Assembly (NCBI RefSeq): GCF_014695385.1
Contig: NZ_JACJOD010000024.1
Location: 124,001-188,000 of the forward strand
Reading direction: 5' to 3'
Length of the DNA: 64,000 nucleotides
Source of the DNA: Trichocoleus sp. FACHB-46
GTDB lineage: Bacteria > Cyanobacteriota > Cyanobacteriia > FACHB-46
How positions within the stretch are numbered: the stretch's first letter is position 1; the number at the start of each line of letters is the position of its first letter. The translations under genes and the position numbers were made by a program. Positions 34,531 through 44,058 of this stretch are shown here, piece after piece. The notes under the pieces are model-generated. The model saw nothing but the letters and a program-made list of their open reading frames with translations, was not told the DNA's origin and made no database searches.

Positions 34531-35025
34531 ATGACCCTTGCCCAACTGACCCTTGCTCAGCTATTCGATGGTGCCAATCTGTTTGTGCTGCCTTTCTGGG
34601 GGTTGATGATTCTGCTGCCCAACTGGAGTGTGACTCGGCGCGTCATGAGTTCGCTACTTCCATTTGTGGTCTTAGCAGCGCTGTATCTCTATCTGTTTGT
34701 CAGCACGATTACGCCGGAATCAGCTGAAGCTTTGTCTAACCCTCAGCTAGCCGATATTGCTCGGTTTTTTGCGGTCGAATCTGCTGCCGCTACTGGTTGG
34801 GTGCATTTCTTGGTCATGGATTTGTTTGTCGGTCGCTGGATTTATTGGGAAGGCCAGCGTACTGGCATTTGGACCATTCACTCGATCGCTCTTTGTTTAT
34901 TTGCGGGCCCTCTAGGCTTGCTGTCTCACATCCTCACCACCTGGATCGCTCAAACCTGGTTTAGCTCATCTACACCTGCCACCGAGACAGCCGAAGCATC
35001 ATCAAAAGTGTCATCAGAAGCTTAG
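34531..35025 (+). CDS. ABA4-like (DUF4281) integral membrane protein
   Basis: A 164-residue protein of the ABA4/DUF4281 family, with about four membrane helices. In plants ABA4 is required for neoxanthin synthesis; cyanobacterial members are of unclear role, probably carotenoid related. Recognisable parts are [22 protein letters not shown] at the N-terminus, [20 protein letters not shown] in the middle, and a final helix [13 protein letters not shown]. Its stop codon shares four bases (35022-35025) with the convergent hybrid kinase gene. A good start ATG is at 34531. Confidence 0.85.
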   Translation: MTLAQLTLAQLFDGANLFVLPFWGLMILLPNWSVTRRVMSSLLPFVVLAALYLYLFVSTITPESAEALSNPQLADIARFFAVESAAATGWVHFLVMDLFVGRWIYWEGQRTGIWTIHSIALCLFAGPLGLLSHILTTWIAQTWFSSSTPATETAEASSKVSSEA

Positions 35026-38000
35026 ACTTGATACTGTTGCCGCTCAGACTTCAATGCTGCCTTGACGCGCTCATACTCCGCTTCAATGTGTTGCATCAGT
35101 TCTCTGGCTAATTCGATTTCGTTAGGATAAGCGATCGCGCCTAGCTCTTCACATAGGGCTGCCAGGGTTTTAGCTCCTAAGGTCACGCTGCTGATTTTCA
35201 GACTATGGGCGGCCTGCTGCAATAAATCCAGATCTTCCTGAACGATCGCCATCCACATGCTCTGGAGCACTTTAGCGCCATCTTCCAAGTAGGTATCGAT
35301 CACTTCGACTAAAAATTCAATGGCATTCTCGCCTACCAACTCTTGTAAGGCTTGTAACGCCTGTCGATTCAGCACATCTTCTGGCGATCGCGTTTCTCCA
35401 CTCCGTAAGGTTTGGCTTTTGGAGGGACAACCATTTAAGGCTTTCACAAGCGTATCTAGTCGAATCGGCTTGCTCACATAGTCATTCATCCCAGAGGCTT
35501 TGCAAAGCTCGCGATCGCCCTGCATAGCGTTGGCAGTCATGGCAATGATGTAGGGGCGGGTGTCTGGAGACCACTCCTGACAAATACGGCGAGTGGCAGT
35601 GAGGCCGTCCATTTCTGGCATTTGCACATCCATCAGGACCAGGTCGTAAACCTGTCGTCGCAAGGCCGAAAGCACCTCTAAGCCATTAGCCGCAATATCT
35701 GCTCGGTAGCCCAACTGTTGCAACAAATGTAAAGCGACTTTTTGGTTCACCACATTGTCTTCGGCCAGCAAAATTTTGAGAGGATGACGTTCGGCAATTT
35801 GGGCATCAAAGCGAGAGAAACTAGAGCGAGTTGAGCGTGCTGGGGTAGGCACTCCGGCAAAAATTTCATTCAAGGCATCATAAAAGTGGGATTGTTTCAC
35901 AGGCTTGCTCAGAACTGCCGCAAAGTTTGCGCTTTGCCTTTCAATCCCAGATTGTCGGAGGGTCGTCAATAAAATCAGTAATAACTGTGAGCAATCTTGT
36001 TGCTGGCGGATGGCAGTAGCGAGCGTTAAACCATCTGTGGTGGGCATTTGCTGATCAATCACAGCAACATCAAACTGTTCTCCTTGACGTAACCAAGTCA
36101 ACGCCTCTGTGGCGGAGCTGGCTGCTCGTGCCCGCATGCCCCAAGACTGAGCTTGTAGCATTAAATTCTGCCGACTGGTGGCATTATCATCCACGATTAG
36201 CAGCCGTTTCTTGGCTAAGCTGGGCAACCGCATATTGAAACTGGTTGATAAGTCCTCCGCAACTTGGGCAATCACGGAGAAGTAGAAAGTAGAGCCAGCG
36301 CCCACCTCACTATCTACCCAGATCCTGCCTCCCATCATTTCGCTCAGACGCTGGCTAATCACCAGACCCAAACCTGTACCGCCATATTGACGGCTGGTGG
36401 AAGAGTCAATCTGGGTAAACGGTTGAAACAGGCGGTCGAGGCGATTGCTGGGAATCCCTACTCCCGTATCGCGAATGGCGAATCTCACGGCATATTCTGT
36501 ATTGTCAGAAGACTCAGCATTGTAGCTACGCAGTAGTTGACGTGCCTTAACTTCTACGGTCACTTCGCCAGTTTCCGTAAACTTGACGGCATTGCCAATC
36601 AAATTCACCAAAATCTGCCGTAGCCGAGTGACATCACCCACGAGCGCCACAGGCGTATTCGGTTCAATTAGATAAGCTAGCTCTAAATTCTTCTCAGCCG
36701 CTCTGGGGGCTAGTAAATCTAGAACACCTTCAATACAGGTGCGTAAGTCAAAGGGTTGCTCTTCTAGATCCAGCCTGCCCGATTCAATTTTGGAGAAGTC
36801 GAGAATATCGTTAATGATGGCAAGTAACGATTCGCCACTGGTACGAATGGTTTCAGCAAAGTCTTGCTGCTGAAGGGTGAGGGGGGTATCTAATAACAAT
36901 CCTGTCATCCCAATCACCGCATTCATTGGTGTCCGAATTTCGTGGCTCATGGTGGCCAGAAATTCACTTTTAGCTCGGTTGGCGGCTTCGGCTGTCTGCT
37001 TAGCTTTTTCTAAGGCTAGATATTGCTCAGTTAAGCGTTCTCTTTGGTCAGTTTCTTGTTCTAGGAGGCGGGCTTGGGCTAGAGCAATGCCTACTTGGTC
37101 AGCTACTGCTTCTAGCAAACTAATTTCTTCTAGAGTCCAATGGCGATAGGCATCACACTGATGCAGAGAGATGACGCCATTGGGTTCGCCTTGATAGGAA
37201 GTCCGCACAGCCAGCAGCGACTTCAAGCCCATTTGCTCCCAGGCCGCGATCGGACTCTGAAAAGATGAATCGATGCTGATGTTATCAGCCGCGATCGCTT
37301 GGTCCTGCGCTAACACAGAAACGATAAACGGATTGCTAGCAACTGGAACATTGATCAGAGACACCGAATCATAACCAGGCTCTAAATACTCAGCCACGAC
37401 TGGAATTTGAGGCGAGGGACTGGTGACATAAGTCCGAATCAAGCAGCGATTGACACTAAATGCTTGACCAATCTGCCACACCGCCGTCCGAAAAATTTGT
37501 TGAGTATTTAAGCTCCGCCGAATCTCCTGCGTAATCTGTTTTAGCAATACAGCTCGATGAAACTGCTGATGGAGTGCTGCCTTCGCTTGTTGCCGCTGAG
37601 TAATGTCTCGATAGCTGATGACAGTTCCCACAATCTTGTCACCAATCTTCTGCGGCTTGGAATAACGCTCAAAACTTCTGTCATCCTTCAACTGGAAAAT
37701 AGCACAGCTCACCGCCTCAGGCCTTGTATAGGACTTCTGAACTTGAGCGAGAAACTCTTCTGGTTCTTGCAGTTGCCCTAGAGCAAAGTCAACAAACTGC
37801 TGATCCTGCCGCGATGCCATAATTTCATCAGAAACTTGCCATAGCTCGACAAATCTGCGGTTCCAAATCACCATCTTTCCAGTGGTATCTACTGCTAAGA
37901 TGCCGTCAGCGGTTGACTCTAGGGTTGCCTGTAGCAGCGAAAAAGATTGATCTAGCTCTTTCTCGGTAGAGCGCCGTTCTGTGACATCAATTCCAGTGGC

Positions 38001-39521
38001 AACGACATACTCCACCACTTCAGCACAGTCTAGGAGCACTGTATTAGACCAAGCAATTAAACGACGATCGCCCTCTTTAGTCAGCCAATAATTTTCATGG
38101 TGGTTAGGAAACTGCCCTGCTCGTAACTCGGCAAATACAGCCTGAACCATTGTGGTCTCTTCGGGGACGGTAAAAAGATCCCAAAAAGGTTGACCTCGCA
38201 CTTCAGCAAATGAATAACCTGTGATTTGCTCACAGGTGCGATTGAAGCGCACAATTCGTCCTTGAGTATCCAGCACAATCACTAAAGCAGCAGAGGTGTC
38301 TAGGATAGTGGACACAAAATTGCGCTCTTGCCATAGAGCTTCTTCTATTTGCTGACGCTCTCGGACTTCTCGATCTACCAAGTAGTAAACGATTGAAAGA
38401 ATCACAAGATACAGCAATAGCCCCACCGAGAACATCACCAGCGTTTGTTGAGTGCTGGTTGCAGTTGCTTGTGATTGTTGTCGCAGCAATTGCTTGGCTT
38501 GTTGCTGCATTGCTACAGTCAGCTCTTGAATATCATCAAGGTTGTCTTTATTTTCATCTGCCAGTACACGCTGTACGGCGGACTCCAGCCCGTACTGGCT
38601 ACGCAAATCAATGGTTTGCTGTAGCTCCATCAGCCTTCGGGAAATTAACGTCTCTAAGGCCTTAAAGTTTCGCTGTTGGCTGAGGTCATGATGAGTCAAG
38701 CTGCGGAGCTGATTTAGGTCTTGCTTAATACCCTGCAAAGCCTCTTTGTAAGGGGCTAAATAATAGGTTTTACCTGTGATCAGGTAGCTCCGCTGGTTGG
38801 CTTCAGCTTCCTTGAGTTGGGCGACAGTATCTCCTAAGCTCTCTAACAAATAATGGGTTTGCTCAACCGAATTGCTGGCTATTTGAAGCTGAGTGGCACT
38901 CCGATGTGCCGCAAACCCAGTCATCAACAAAACGCCTGCTACGAGGGCAAAACCACTGCGAATCTTAAAACGCAGGTGATATCGCTTTTTTTCCGGCTGC
39001 TTGCGCTCGACTGCGGTATGGGCAAGGCTGGCTAAATTACGCCGCAACTCTAGTTGGGTTAAGACTTGGCGAGCTAGAGCGTATAAGGCTTCAATTTGCC
39101 ACTCACTGAGCTGACGGGGTACATAGTCAATCACGCAGAGAGTCCCTAACGGATAACCTTCTGGTGTGACCAAAGGGACGCCCGCATAAAAGCGGATATG
39201 GGGTGCTGAAGTAACGAGAGGGTTGTTGGCAAACCGCTCATCCGCTAGTGCGTCTGGAATAATGAATATTTTTGGTTTGTGGAGAGCATGGGCACAAAAG
39301 GCAACGTCTCTAGGAGTCTCCTGAACACTCAACCCCACCTTTGATTTGAACCATTGTCGCCTTGCATCTACCAAGCTGACTAAGGCAATGGGAGTTTCAC
39401 AAATCTGAGCTGCTAGACGAGTCAAGTCATCAAAGGCTTGTTCTGGAGCGGTATCCAGAATGTTGTACTGAGAGAGAGCTTCAAGCCGTGCTGATTCGTT
39501 GCTAGGCAGAGGTGCCTTCAT
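35022..39521 (-). CDS. Large hybrid histidine kinase: GAF-CHASE3-PAS-PAS-GAF-HK-REC-REC-HPt
   Basis: A 1499-residue phosphorelay protein. Domains in order: N-terminal GAF (about residues 10-165), membrane helix near 190, CHASE3-like extracytoplasmic domain, second membrane helix near 370, PAS (about 405-525), second PAS (540-650), GAF (about 670-820), HisKA with [10 protein letters not shown], HATPase ([22 protein letters not shown]), receiver 1 (phospho-Asp in VIDQQMP), receiver 2 ([12 protein letters not shown]) and an HPt domain (AAHSLKISS). All phosphotransfer residues are present. The frame is open to 39665, but the ATG at 39521 follows GGGAG with 8-base spacing and opens on the GAF domain. 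Could complete a whole relay alone; the output regulator is elsewhere. Confidence 0.92.
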   Translation of the reverse strand: MKAPLPSNESARLEALSQYNILDTAPEQAFDDLTRLAAQICETPIALVSLVDARRQWFKSKVGLSVQETPRDVAFCAHALHKPKIFIIPDALADERFANNPLVTSAPHIRFYAGVPLVTPEGYPLGTLCVIDYVPRQLSEWQIEALYALARQVLTQLELRRNLASLAHTAVERKQPEKKRYHLRFKIRSGFALVAGVLLMTGFAAHRSATQLQIASNSVEQTHYLLESLGDTVAQLKEAEANQRSYLITGKTYYLAPYKEALQGIKQDLNQLRSLTHHDLSQQRNFKALETLISRRLMELQQTIDLRSQYGLESAVQRVLADENKDNLDDIQELTVAMQQQAKQLLRQQSQATATSTQQTLVMFSVGLLLYLVILSIVYYLVDREVRERQQIEEALWQERNFVSTILDTSAALVIVLDTQGRIVRFNRTCEQITGYSFAEVRGQPFWDLFTVPEETTMVQAVFAELRAGQFPNHHENYWLTKEGDRRLIAWSNTVLLDCAEVVEYVVATGIDVTERRSTEKELDQSFSLLQATLESTADGILAVDTTGKMVIWNRRFVELWQVSDEIMASRQDQQFVDFALGQLQEPEEFLAQVQKSYTRPEAVSCAIFQLKDDRSFERYSKPQKIGDKIVGTVISYRDITQRQQAKAALHQQFHRAVLLKQITQEIRRSLNTQQIFRTAVWQIGQAFSVNRCLIRTYVTSPSPQIPVVAEYLEPGYDSVSLINVPVASNPFIVSVLAQDQAIAADNISIDSSFQSPIAAWEQMGLKSLLAVRTSYQGEPNGVISLHQCDAYRHWTLEEISLLEAVADQVGIALAQARLLEQETDQRERLTEQYLALEKAKQTAEAANRAKSEFLATMSHEIRTPMNAVIGMTGLLLDTPLTLQQQDFAETIRTSGESLLAIINDILDFSKIESGRLDLEEQPFDLRTCIEGVLDLLAPRAAEKNLELAYLIEPNTPVALVGDVTRLRQILVNLIGNAVKFTETGEVTVEVKARQLLRSYNAESSDNTEYAVRFAIRDTGVGIPSNRLDRLFQPFTQIDSSTSRQYGGTGLGLVISQRLSEMMGGRIWVDSEVGAGSTFYFSVIAQVAEDLSTSFNMRLPSLAKKRLLIVDDNATSRQNLMLQAQSWGMRARAASSATEALTWLRQGEQFDVAVIDQQMPTTDGLTLATAIRQQQDCSQLLLILLTTLRQSGIERQSANFAAVLSKPVKQSHFYDALNEIFAGVPTPARSTRSSFSRFDAQIAERHPLKILLAEDNVVNQKVALHLLQQLGYRADIAANGLEVLSALRRQVYDLVLMDVQMPEMDGLTATRRICQEWSPDTRPYIIAMTANAMQGDRELCKASGMNDYVSKPIRLDTLVKALNGCPSKSQTLRSGETRSPEDVLNRQALQALQELVGENAIEFLVEVIDTYLEDGAKVLQSMWMAIVQEDLDLLQQAAHSLKISSVTLGAKTLAALCEELGAIAYPNEIELARELMQHIEAEYERVKAALKSERQQYQV

Positions 39522-39875
39522 TGTCAATCTCCCATTGAGCAGCCCATTCTCTTTCGTGCTGTTAATGCTGTTAATTTTAGCGATCGCCACCAGCGCGACC
39601 CCAACAGCGCTAGATTTGGCCCAGAAGCGGATTGATGATTGATTAAACTTTGTGCAAACATTCAATCATTCCTAGGCTGCTAGCCTTCAACACCCAGTCC
39701 TCACCTCAAACCTACCCAAACCTTGGTTGAACCCGCCCAGGTTCAGAAGTCTCAGGCTACCCAAGTCTAGTGGTAACTAACACTGTCCTGTAGTATTCCC
39801 GAAAAATTACTTTCGGCAATGGTCCCGCTCGCAGAACAGAATCATTGCTGAGATCACTGCTGAGGAGACCCGCTT

Positions 39876-41660
39876 ATGTTTCAACGCTATCAACTCCATC
39901 GACCGACTGATTTAAGCTTGCCATATCCTTACTTGTATCACTGCACACAGTTGGCGATCGCGTTGGTTTCCAGCTGTGCGGTTGCCTTAGCAGTGGGGCA
40001 GTCTAGTCTGGCCGCTTTTATCTCACCTCAACGCAGTCAGCAGGGAATGGTGGTGTCGGCTCATCCCCAGGCAAGCGATGCAGGGCTGACGATGTTACGG
40101 CAGGGCGGCAATGCCGTAGATGCAGCCGTCGCTACAGCCTTTGTCCTCTCAGTCGTAGAACCTTTTTCGGCGGGCATCGGTGGGGGTGGCTTCTTACTAT
40201 TCCATGCGGGTAAAACGGGTAAAACCACAGCCCTAGACTTTCGCGAGCAAGCACCGCAATTAGCCACTCGCAATATGTTTTTGGATGAGCAAGGACGAGT
40301 TCGCCCCCAAGCCAGTGTGGATGGACATCTAGCGGTGGCAGTGCCAGGAACGGTGGCGGGACTTTATGAAGTGCATCGCCGCTACGGCCAGTTGCCTTGG
40401 TCAAAAGTGGTCAATCCAGCGATTCAATTGGCGCAAGGCGGTTTTGAGATTACGCCTCGCTTTGTTGGGTCTGCCGCAGCTCGTAAAGCAGTAATTTTGC
40501 GAAATTCAGCAGCACGGCAAGTTTTCACTCGCGATGGTGTTTTCTATAAAGTTGGCGATCGCTTAGTGCAGCGCGATTTAGCCAAGACATTGCAGGCGAT
40601 CGCTCAAGATCCCCAAGCCTTTTATCGAGGCTGGATTGCGGCGGCGATCGCCCGTGATATGGCTAAAAATGGCGGCTTAATTACAGCTAAAGATCTCCAG
40701 CTTTATCGCCCAACTTGGCGCACTCCGATTTGCGGCCCGTTTCGGCAATACCAAGTTTGCTCTATGCCACCCCCTTCGTCTGGGGGAGTTCACTTATTAG
40801 AAATTTTGAATATTGTGGGCGACGCCGACCTCAAGAGTTGGGGTTGGCACAGCCCTGATGCGTTGCATTTGCTGGCCAGCGCCATGCAGATTGCCTATGC
40901 CGATCGCGCGGTCTTTTTAGGCGATCCTAAGTTTGTCCAAGTTCCTGTTAAAGCTCTGACCAGTCGAGCTTATGCGGCCACAAGGCGTCAAGAAATTCCA
41001 CCTCGACAGGCCCGCTCCTCCAAAGTCGTTAAGGCGGTTGATCCAGCGGTTCTAAAACGGTTTAAGACAACAGCCGAGTCTGATGATACGACTCACCTGA
41101 CTGTAGTTGACCCAGCTCGCAATGCGGTCAGCCTCACCTTTACGGTCAACGGCCCGTTTGGAGCTGGAGTCGTGGCACCCGGTACAGGAATTTTGCTCAA
41201 TAACGAAATGGATGATTTTGCGATCGCCCCTGGCATTCCCAATCTCTATGGTTTAGTGGGTAATGATGCCAATGCAGTTGCCCCTGGCAAAATCCCCCTA
41301 TCCAGCATGACCCCAACCATCGTGACGGAGCGGGGAAAACTGCGCTTAGCCGTAGGCTCTCCCGGCGGTAGCACGATTATTACCACCGTCCTCCAGATCA
41401 TTCTGAACGTTCTGGTCTATGACATGGATGCTGGGGCTGCCATTTCTGCCTCTCGCATCCATCATCAATGGCTCCCCGACGAACTTAGGGTAGAACCTTG
41501 GGGACTGGATGCAGCCACGCTGAAGGACTTGCGACAACGTGGCTATCAGATTCAGGAGCGATCTCCTTGGGGAAATGCCAACTTGATTGTAGTAGCACCC
41601 AATGGACAACTACAAGGAGCAGCCGATCCCCGTGGGGAAGGAGCAGCCCGAGGCTTATAA
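39876..41660 (+). CDS. ggt: Gamma-glutamyltranspeptidase
   Basis: A 594-residue gamma-glutamyltranspeptidase that hydrolyses or transfers the gamma-glutamyl group of glutathione in the periplasm. A hydrophobic N-terminal segment (about residues 25-50) acts as signal or anchor. The precursor region begins with QGMVVSAHPQASDAG, and the self-processing site is DDTTHLTVVD, whose Thr becomes the N-terminal nucleophile of the small subunit at about residue 408. The GSPGGSTIITTVLQ segment is the usual substrate loop. Length agrees with family. Stand-alone gene with a 350-base leader. Confidence 0.94.
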   Translation: MFQRYQLHRPTDLSLPYPYLYHCTQLAIALVSSCAVALAVGQSSLAAFISPQRSQQGMVVSAHPQASDAGLTMLRQGGNAVDAAVATAFVLSVVEPFSAGIGGGGFLLFHAGKTGKTTALDFREQAPQLATRNMFLDEQGRVRPQASVDGHLAVAVPGTVAGLYEVHRRYGQLPWSKVVNPAIQLAQGGFEITPRFVGSAAARKAVILRNSAARQVFTRDGVFYKVGDRLVQRDLAKTLQAIAQDPQAFYRGWIAAAIARDMAKNGGLITAKDLQLYRPTWRTPICGPFRQYQVCSMPPPSSGGVHLLEILNIVGDADLKSWGWHSPDALHLLASAMQIAYADRAVFLGDPKFVQVPVKALTSRAYAATRRQEIPPRQARSSKVVKAVDPAVLKRFKTTAESDDTTHLTVVDPARNAVSLTFTVNGPFGAGVVAPGTGILLNNEMDDFAIAPGIPNLYGLVGNDANAVAPGKIPLSSMTPTIVTERGKLRLAVGSPGGSTIITTVLQIILNVLVYDMDAGAAISASRIHHQWLPDELRVEPWGLDAATLKDLRQRGYQIQERSPWGNANLIVVAPNGQLQGAADPRGEGAARGL

Positions 41661-41736
41661 CTTCAATTATGAAATTGATGGAACCGAGTTTGGTTTTAAC
41701 TTAAGAGAGCTAGGCGTGGCGCAAAACTGCTGGAGC

Positions 41737-41943
41737 TTACGCAGCCCGCCGTACCACTTCTAGCTCTAGCATGGCGTCGATCATGGCCCAAGCCTTGCCT
41801 AAAGCTTCATTCAATTCAGTAACTCGAATGCCATAACGCACTTTGCCGCGTTGCCACTGCAACCATAAACCTCGATTTTGCTCTGATTGCTTCAAATAAA
41901 TCGGGATGGTGTGGTAAGTCGTGTAGGGTTTTAAAGGAGCCAT
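41737..41943 (-). CDS. Small conserved hypothetical protein
   Basis: A 68-residue protein starting MAPLKPYTTYHTIPIYLKQS. It has a beta-rich first half and a helical C-terminal half (VTELNEALGKAWAMIDAMLELEVVRRA), no membrane segment and good codon composition. It is convergent with ggt. Single-copy tiny proteins like this occur in cyanobacteria; no function is known to me. Confidence 0.6.
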   Translation of the reverse strand: MAPLKPYTTYHTIPIYLKQSEQNRGLWLQWQRGKVRYGIRVTELNEALGKAWAMIDAMLELEVVRRAA

Positions 41944-42494
41944 TACTAAAACCTCGATGCCAAAAATGGTGATATTTATTCAAAAAATAATTGTGGACTG
42001 CACCCAGGTAATCGTAAGAATTTAATGCTATCTATCCGTAGATTCTAGTGGAATGCTGAGGCAGCTCAATCTATCTTTTTAGATAAATTATTAATTCCCT
42101 CTAAAGATATATAGAAATGTAGCGATCGCTCTCGGTAGTTATTTTTTGTGGCTCTGGAATACAACTTAAAAGCTAGCTGAAATAGTTTTTAATTAGCTAT
42201 AAATATTTAGTCTTAAAGCTGTGTAAGTTTCTAGTAAACTTATCTTTTTTAATAGAAAAATTAGCTAATCCTGAACTTCGGGGGTGACGGTGTTTGTTTA
42301 CCAATTCACTTGGTGAAGCGCCTCTCACAACCCATTAACCTGAATCAATCTGATCCATCATTTATGGCTGCTATATTCCTACTCAAATCTCAGAGTTGGC
42401 TGAAATTGAGGTGAGAGATTAGGATAGAGGCTTCGATTGCAGTGAGCAGATTGCAGTGAACAGAGCCTGACCAACTCATTTGGGAGTCAATGCT
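41944..42494. other. AT-rich intergenic region ahead of DUF1802 gene
   Basis: About 550 bases, very AT-rich, with no supported ORF. Its last 60 bases include the tandem repeat listed separately. Poly-T runs occur at several places, but no clear stem precedes them. Confidence 0.45.
42435..42462 (+). repeat. 14-base tandem direct repeat upstream of DUF1802 gene
   Basis: GATTGCAGTGAGCA (42435-42448) is immediately followed by GATTGCAGTGAACA (42449-42462), one mismatch. It ends 32 bases before the chosen ATG. It may be a dimeric regulator site, a 5'UTR element or simple slippage. Confidence 0.5.
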
Positions 42495-43103
42495 ATGGAA
42501 GCTATGGAACCAACCATGACTCACGCGCTAAAAGAGTGGGCTGTCGCTGTCAGTGCTTTGGTACAGGGGCAAACCATTTTGCTACTGCGGAAGGGGGGCA
42601 TCAAAGAGCAAGGAGGTACTTTTAGAGTGGCTCATGACTCAGTGGTGCTGTATCCCACCTATGAGCACCAAAAACCTGCTTTGCTCAAACCTGCCTATGC
42701 CGCTCAAGTCCAACCCGTAGCCTCTGGATGGCACCCTGAGACTGTGCCAATCAGCGCTTGGGCTCAAATTACCCACATTCTTCAGGTCGTAGAGGCAGCA
42801 ACTGTCGCTCAACTCCTGCCCTACCACATTTGGAATGAGCGGTTTGTCAGCGATCGCTTAAAGTGGAAACCCCGCACCCCGCTCTATCTCTTATTATTGC
42901 GGGCCTATCGCCTGCCCCAAACTCAAATGATTCCCTATCGTTTAGAGTATGGAGGTTGCCAGTCTTGGATTGATTTAGCTACTCCAATATCACTGGTTGA
43001 CTCAACTCCAGTGCTCAGTGACGCAGAGTACGCTCGCCAAACTGAGGGGATTCAGGCGATGATCAACGAATCGATTGTGAAGACCACAGCAACTTCTCTA
43101 TAA
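42495..43103 (+). CDS. DUF1802 family protein
   Basis: A protein of about 202 residues of the DUF1802 family. The N-terminal segment is LKEWAVAVSALVQGQTILLLRKGGIKE, followed by FRVAHDSVVLYPTYEHQ and later WNERFVSDRLKWKPRTPLYLLLLRAYRLP. These fit the family, whose function is not known. It appears soluble. The frame is open from a TTG at 42480; ATGs are at 42495 and shortly after (42504, 42516). The small membrane-protein gene follows within 50 bases and may be co-transcribed. Confidence 0.82.
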   Translation: MEAMEPTMTHALKEWAVAVSALVQGQTILLLRKGGIKEQGGTFRVAHDSVVLYPTYEHQKPALLKPAYAAQVQPVASGWHPETVPISAWAQITHILQVVEAATVAQLLPYHIWNERFVSDRLKWKPRTPLYLLLLRAYRLPQTQMIPYRLEYGGCQSWIDLATPISLVDSTPVLSDAEYARQTEGIQAMINESIVKTTATSL

Positions 43104-43149
43104 AATAGCGCTATCCCACGGACGCATTCCTCAATTAGCAGTCACAACT

Positions 43150-43563
43150 ATGCCTAAGCAAAGAACTCGGTTAGCTCCTCGCACACCTGCTCGTGAAAGA
43201 CAGCCTTTATCTTTTACCTTAGAGGATATTACGCAAAGGGATTTCTTTGTCGCTTTAGGAATTTGGGTGATTTTAGAAGTTCTGGGTCTGGTGCTGTTTC
43301 CAGCCCTAGGACTCATTCAACCAGGCGATCGCTTGAATGGCTGGATCGCAACTAGTGTGCCAGTCGGAGTCATTGGGGCGTTTTTAGTTGGGGCAAGCTC
43401 CCAGTACATCAACGTCACAGTTGATCGCGCAGACAGAACCAACAAGCCTTTGCAGATTTTATTAGGACAAGCTGTGGGTTGGCTGGGTCTAGCTGGCGTG
43501 CTCTTCCCATTGCTTGTAGTAGCTGTTGAATTTTTCACTAAGACTCTTGGCAAAGCGGGCTGA
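43150..43563 (+). CDS. Small three-helix membrane protein of unknown function
   Basis: A 137-residue protein. A basic N-terminal stretch (MPKQRTRLAPRTPARER) precedes three hydrophobic helices: DFFVALGIWVILEVLGLVLF, then one starting IATSVPVGVIGAFLVG, then LGQAVGWLGLAGVLFPLLVV. I compared it mentally with Pam68/DUF3464, which also has a basic tail, but the core does not match. Follows the DUF1802 gene by about 47 bases. Function unknown. Confidence 0.65.
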   Translation: MPKQRTRLAPRTPARERQPLSFTLEDITQRDFFVALGIWVILEVLGLVLFPALGLIQPGDRLNGWIATSVPVGVIGAFLVGASSQYINVTVDRADRTNKPLQILLGQAVGWLGLAGVLFPLLVVAVEFFTKTLGKAG

Positions 43564-43703
43564 AGCTGAGTTGCCGTTCTACCAGCGGAGCTACGTCTAT
43601 TTCTTTGGGGCTGTGCTTAGCTTGGGCGCTAGCTCGCTGGTCAACTTACGGGTGATATAAATTACCAAGCTCTTTTTTCTCAGCGTTCTTTACTCAGGCT
43701 TCA

Positions 43704-43859
43704 TCATCGTTGCGCTGAGAGTTGGATCGATGAAGTTGGTGCTTGTGCTGAAGGAACTGTTCGCTTGAGTTGAGAATGGCCTGAAAGGAAAGCAACCGCA
43801 GCAGTAATGGCGATCGCGTGAATTACAACAGCGCTGCGAGAGGAGAAGGAGTCAGACAT
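43704..43859 (-). CDS. Putative 51-residue secreted or membrane small protein
   Basis: A minus-strand frame between two plus-strand genes: MSDSFSSRSAVVIHAIAITAAVAFLSG, then a polar tail. The hydrophobic stretch (about residues 10-26) after a short polar head suggests a signal-like helix. No clear ribosome binding site. Low confidence: the gap is only about 500 bases and the frame may be chance. Confidence 0.3.
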   Translation of the reverse strand: MSDSFSSRSAVVIHAIAITAAVAFLSGHSQLKRTVPSAQAPTSSIQLSAQR

Positions 43860-44058
43860 GATGACAACAGGAAATGAATGCCAATTTTGTTATGACATTC
43901 CCTCTGGCTCCTCCAGGTGATCCTACAGGTATTTCTCTGTAATCTCTGTCACAACTAGTCCTGTTCGGTCAAATTGTTCAACCAAATGTCTATGCAGTGG
44001 TGCGATGGCGATCGCTCGGTAGCTCTGTTGTTCCAGGATCTGTTGCCCAGGATCAGTC

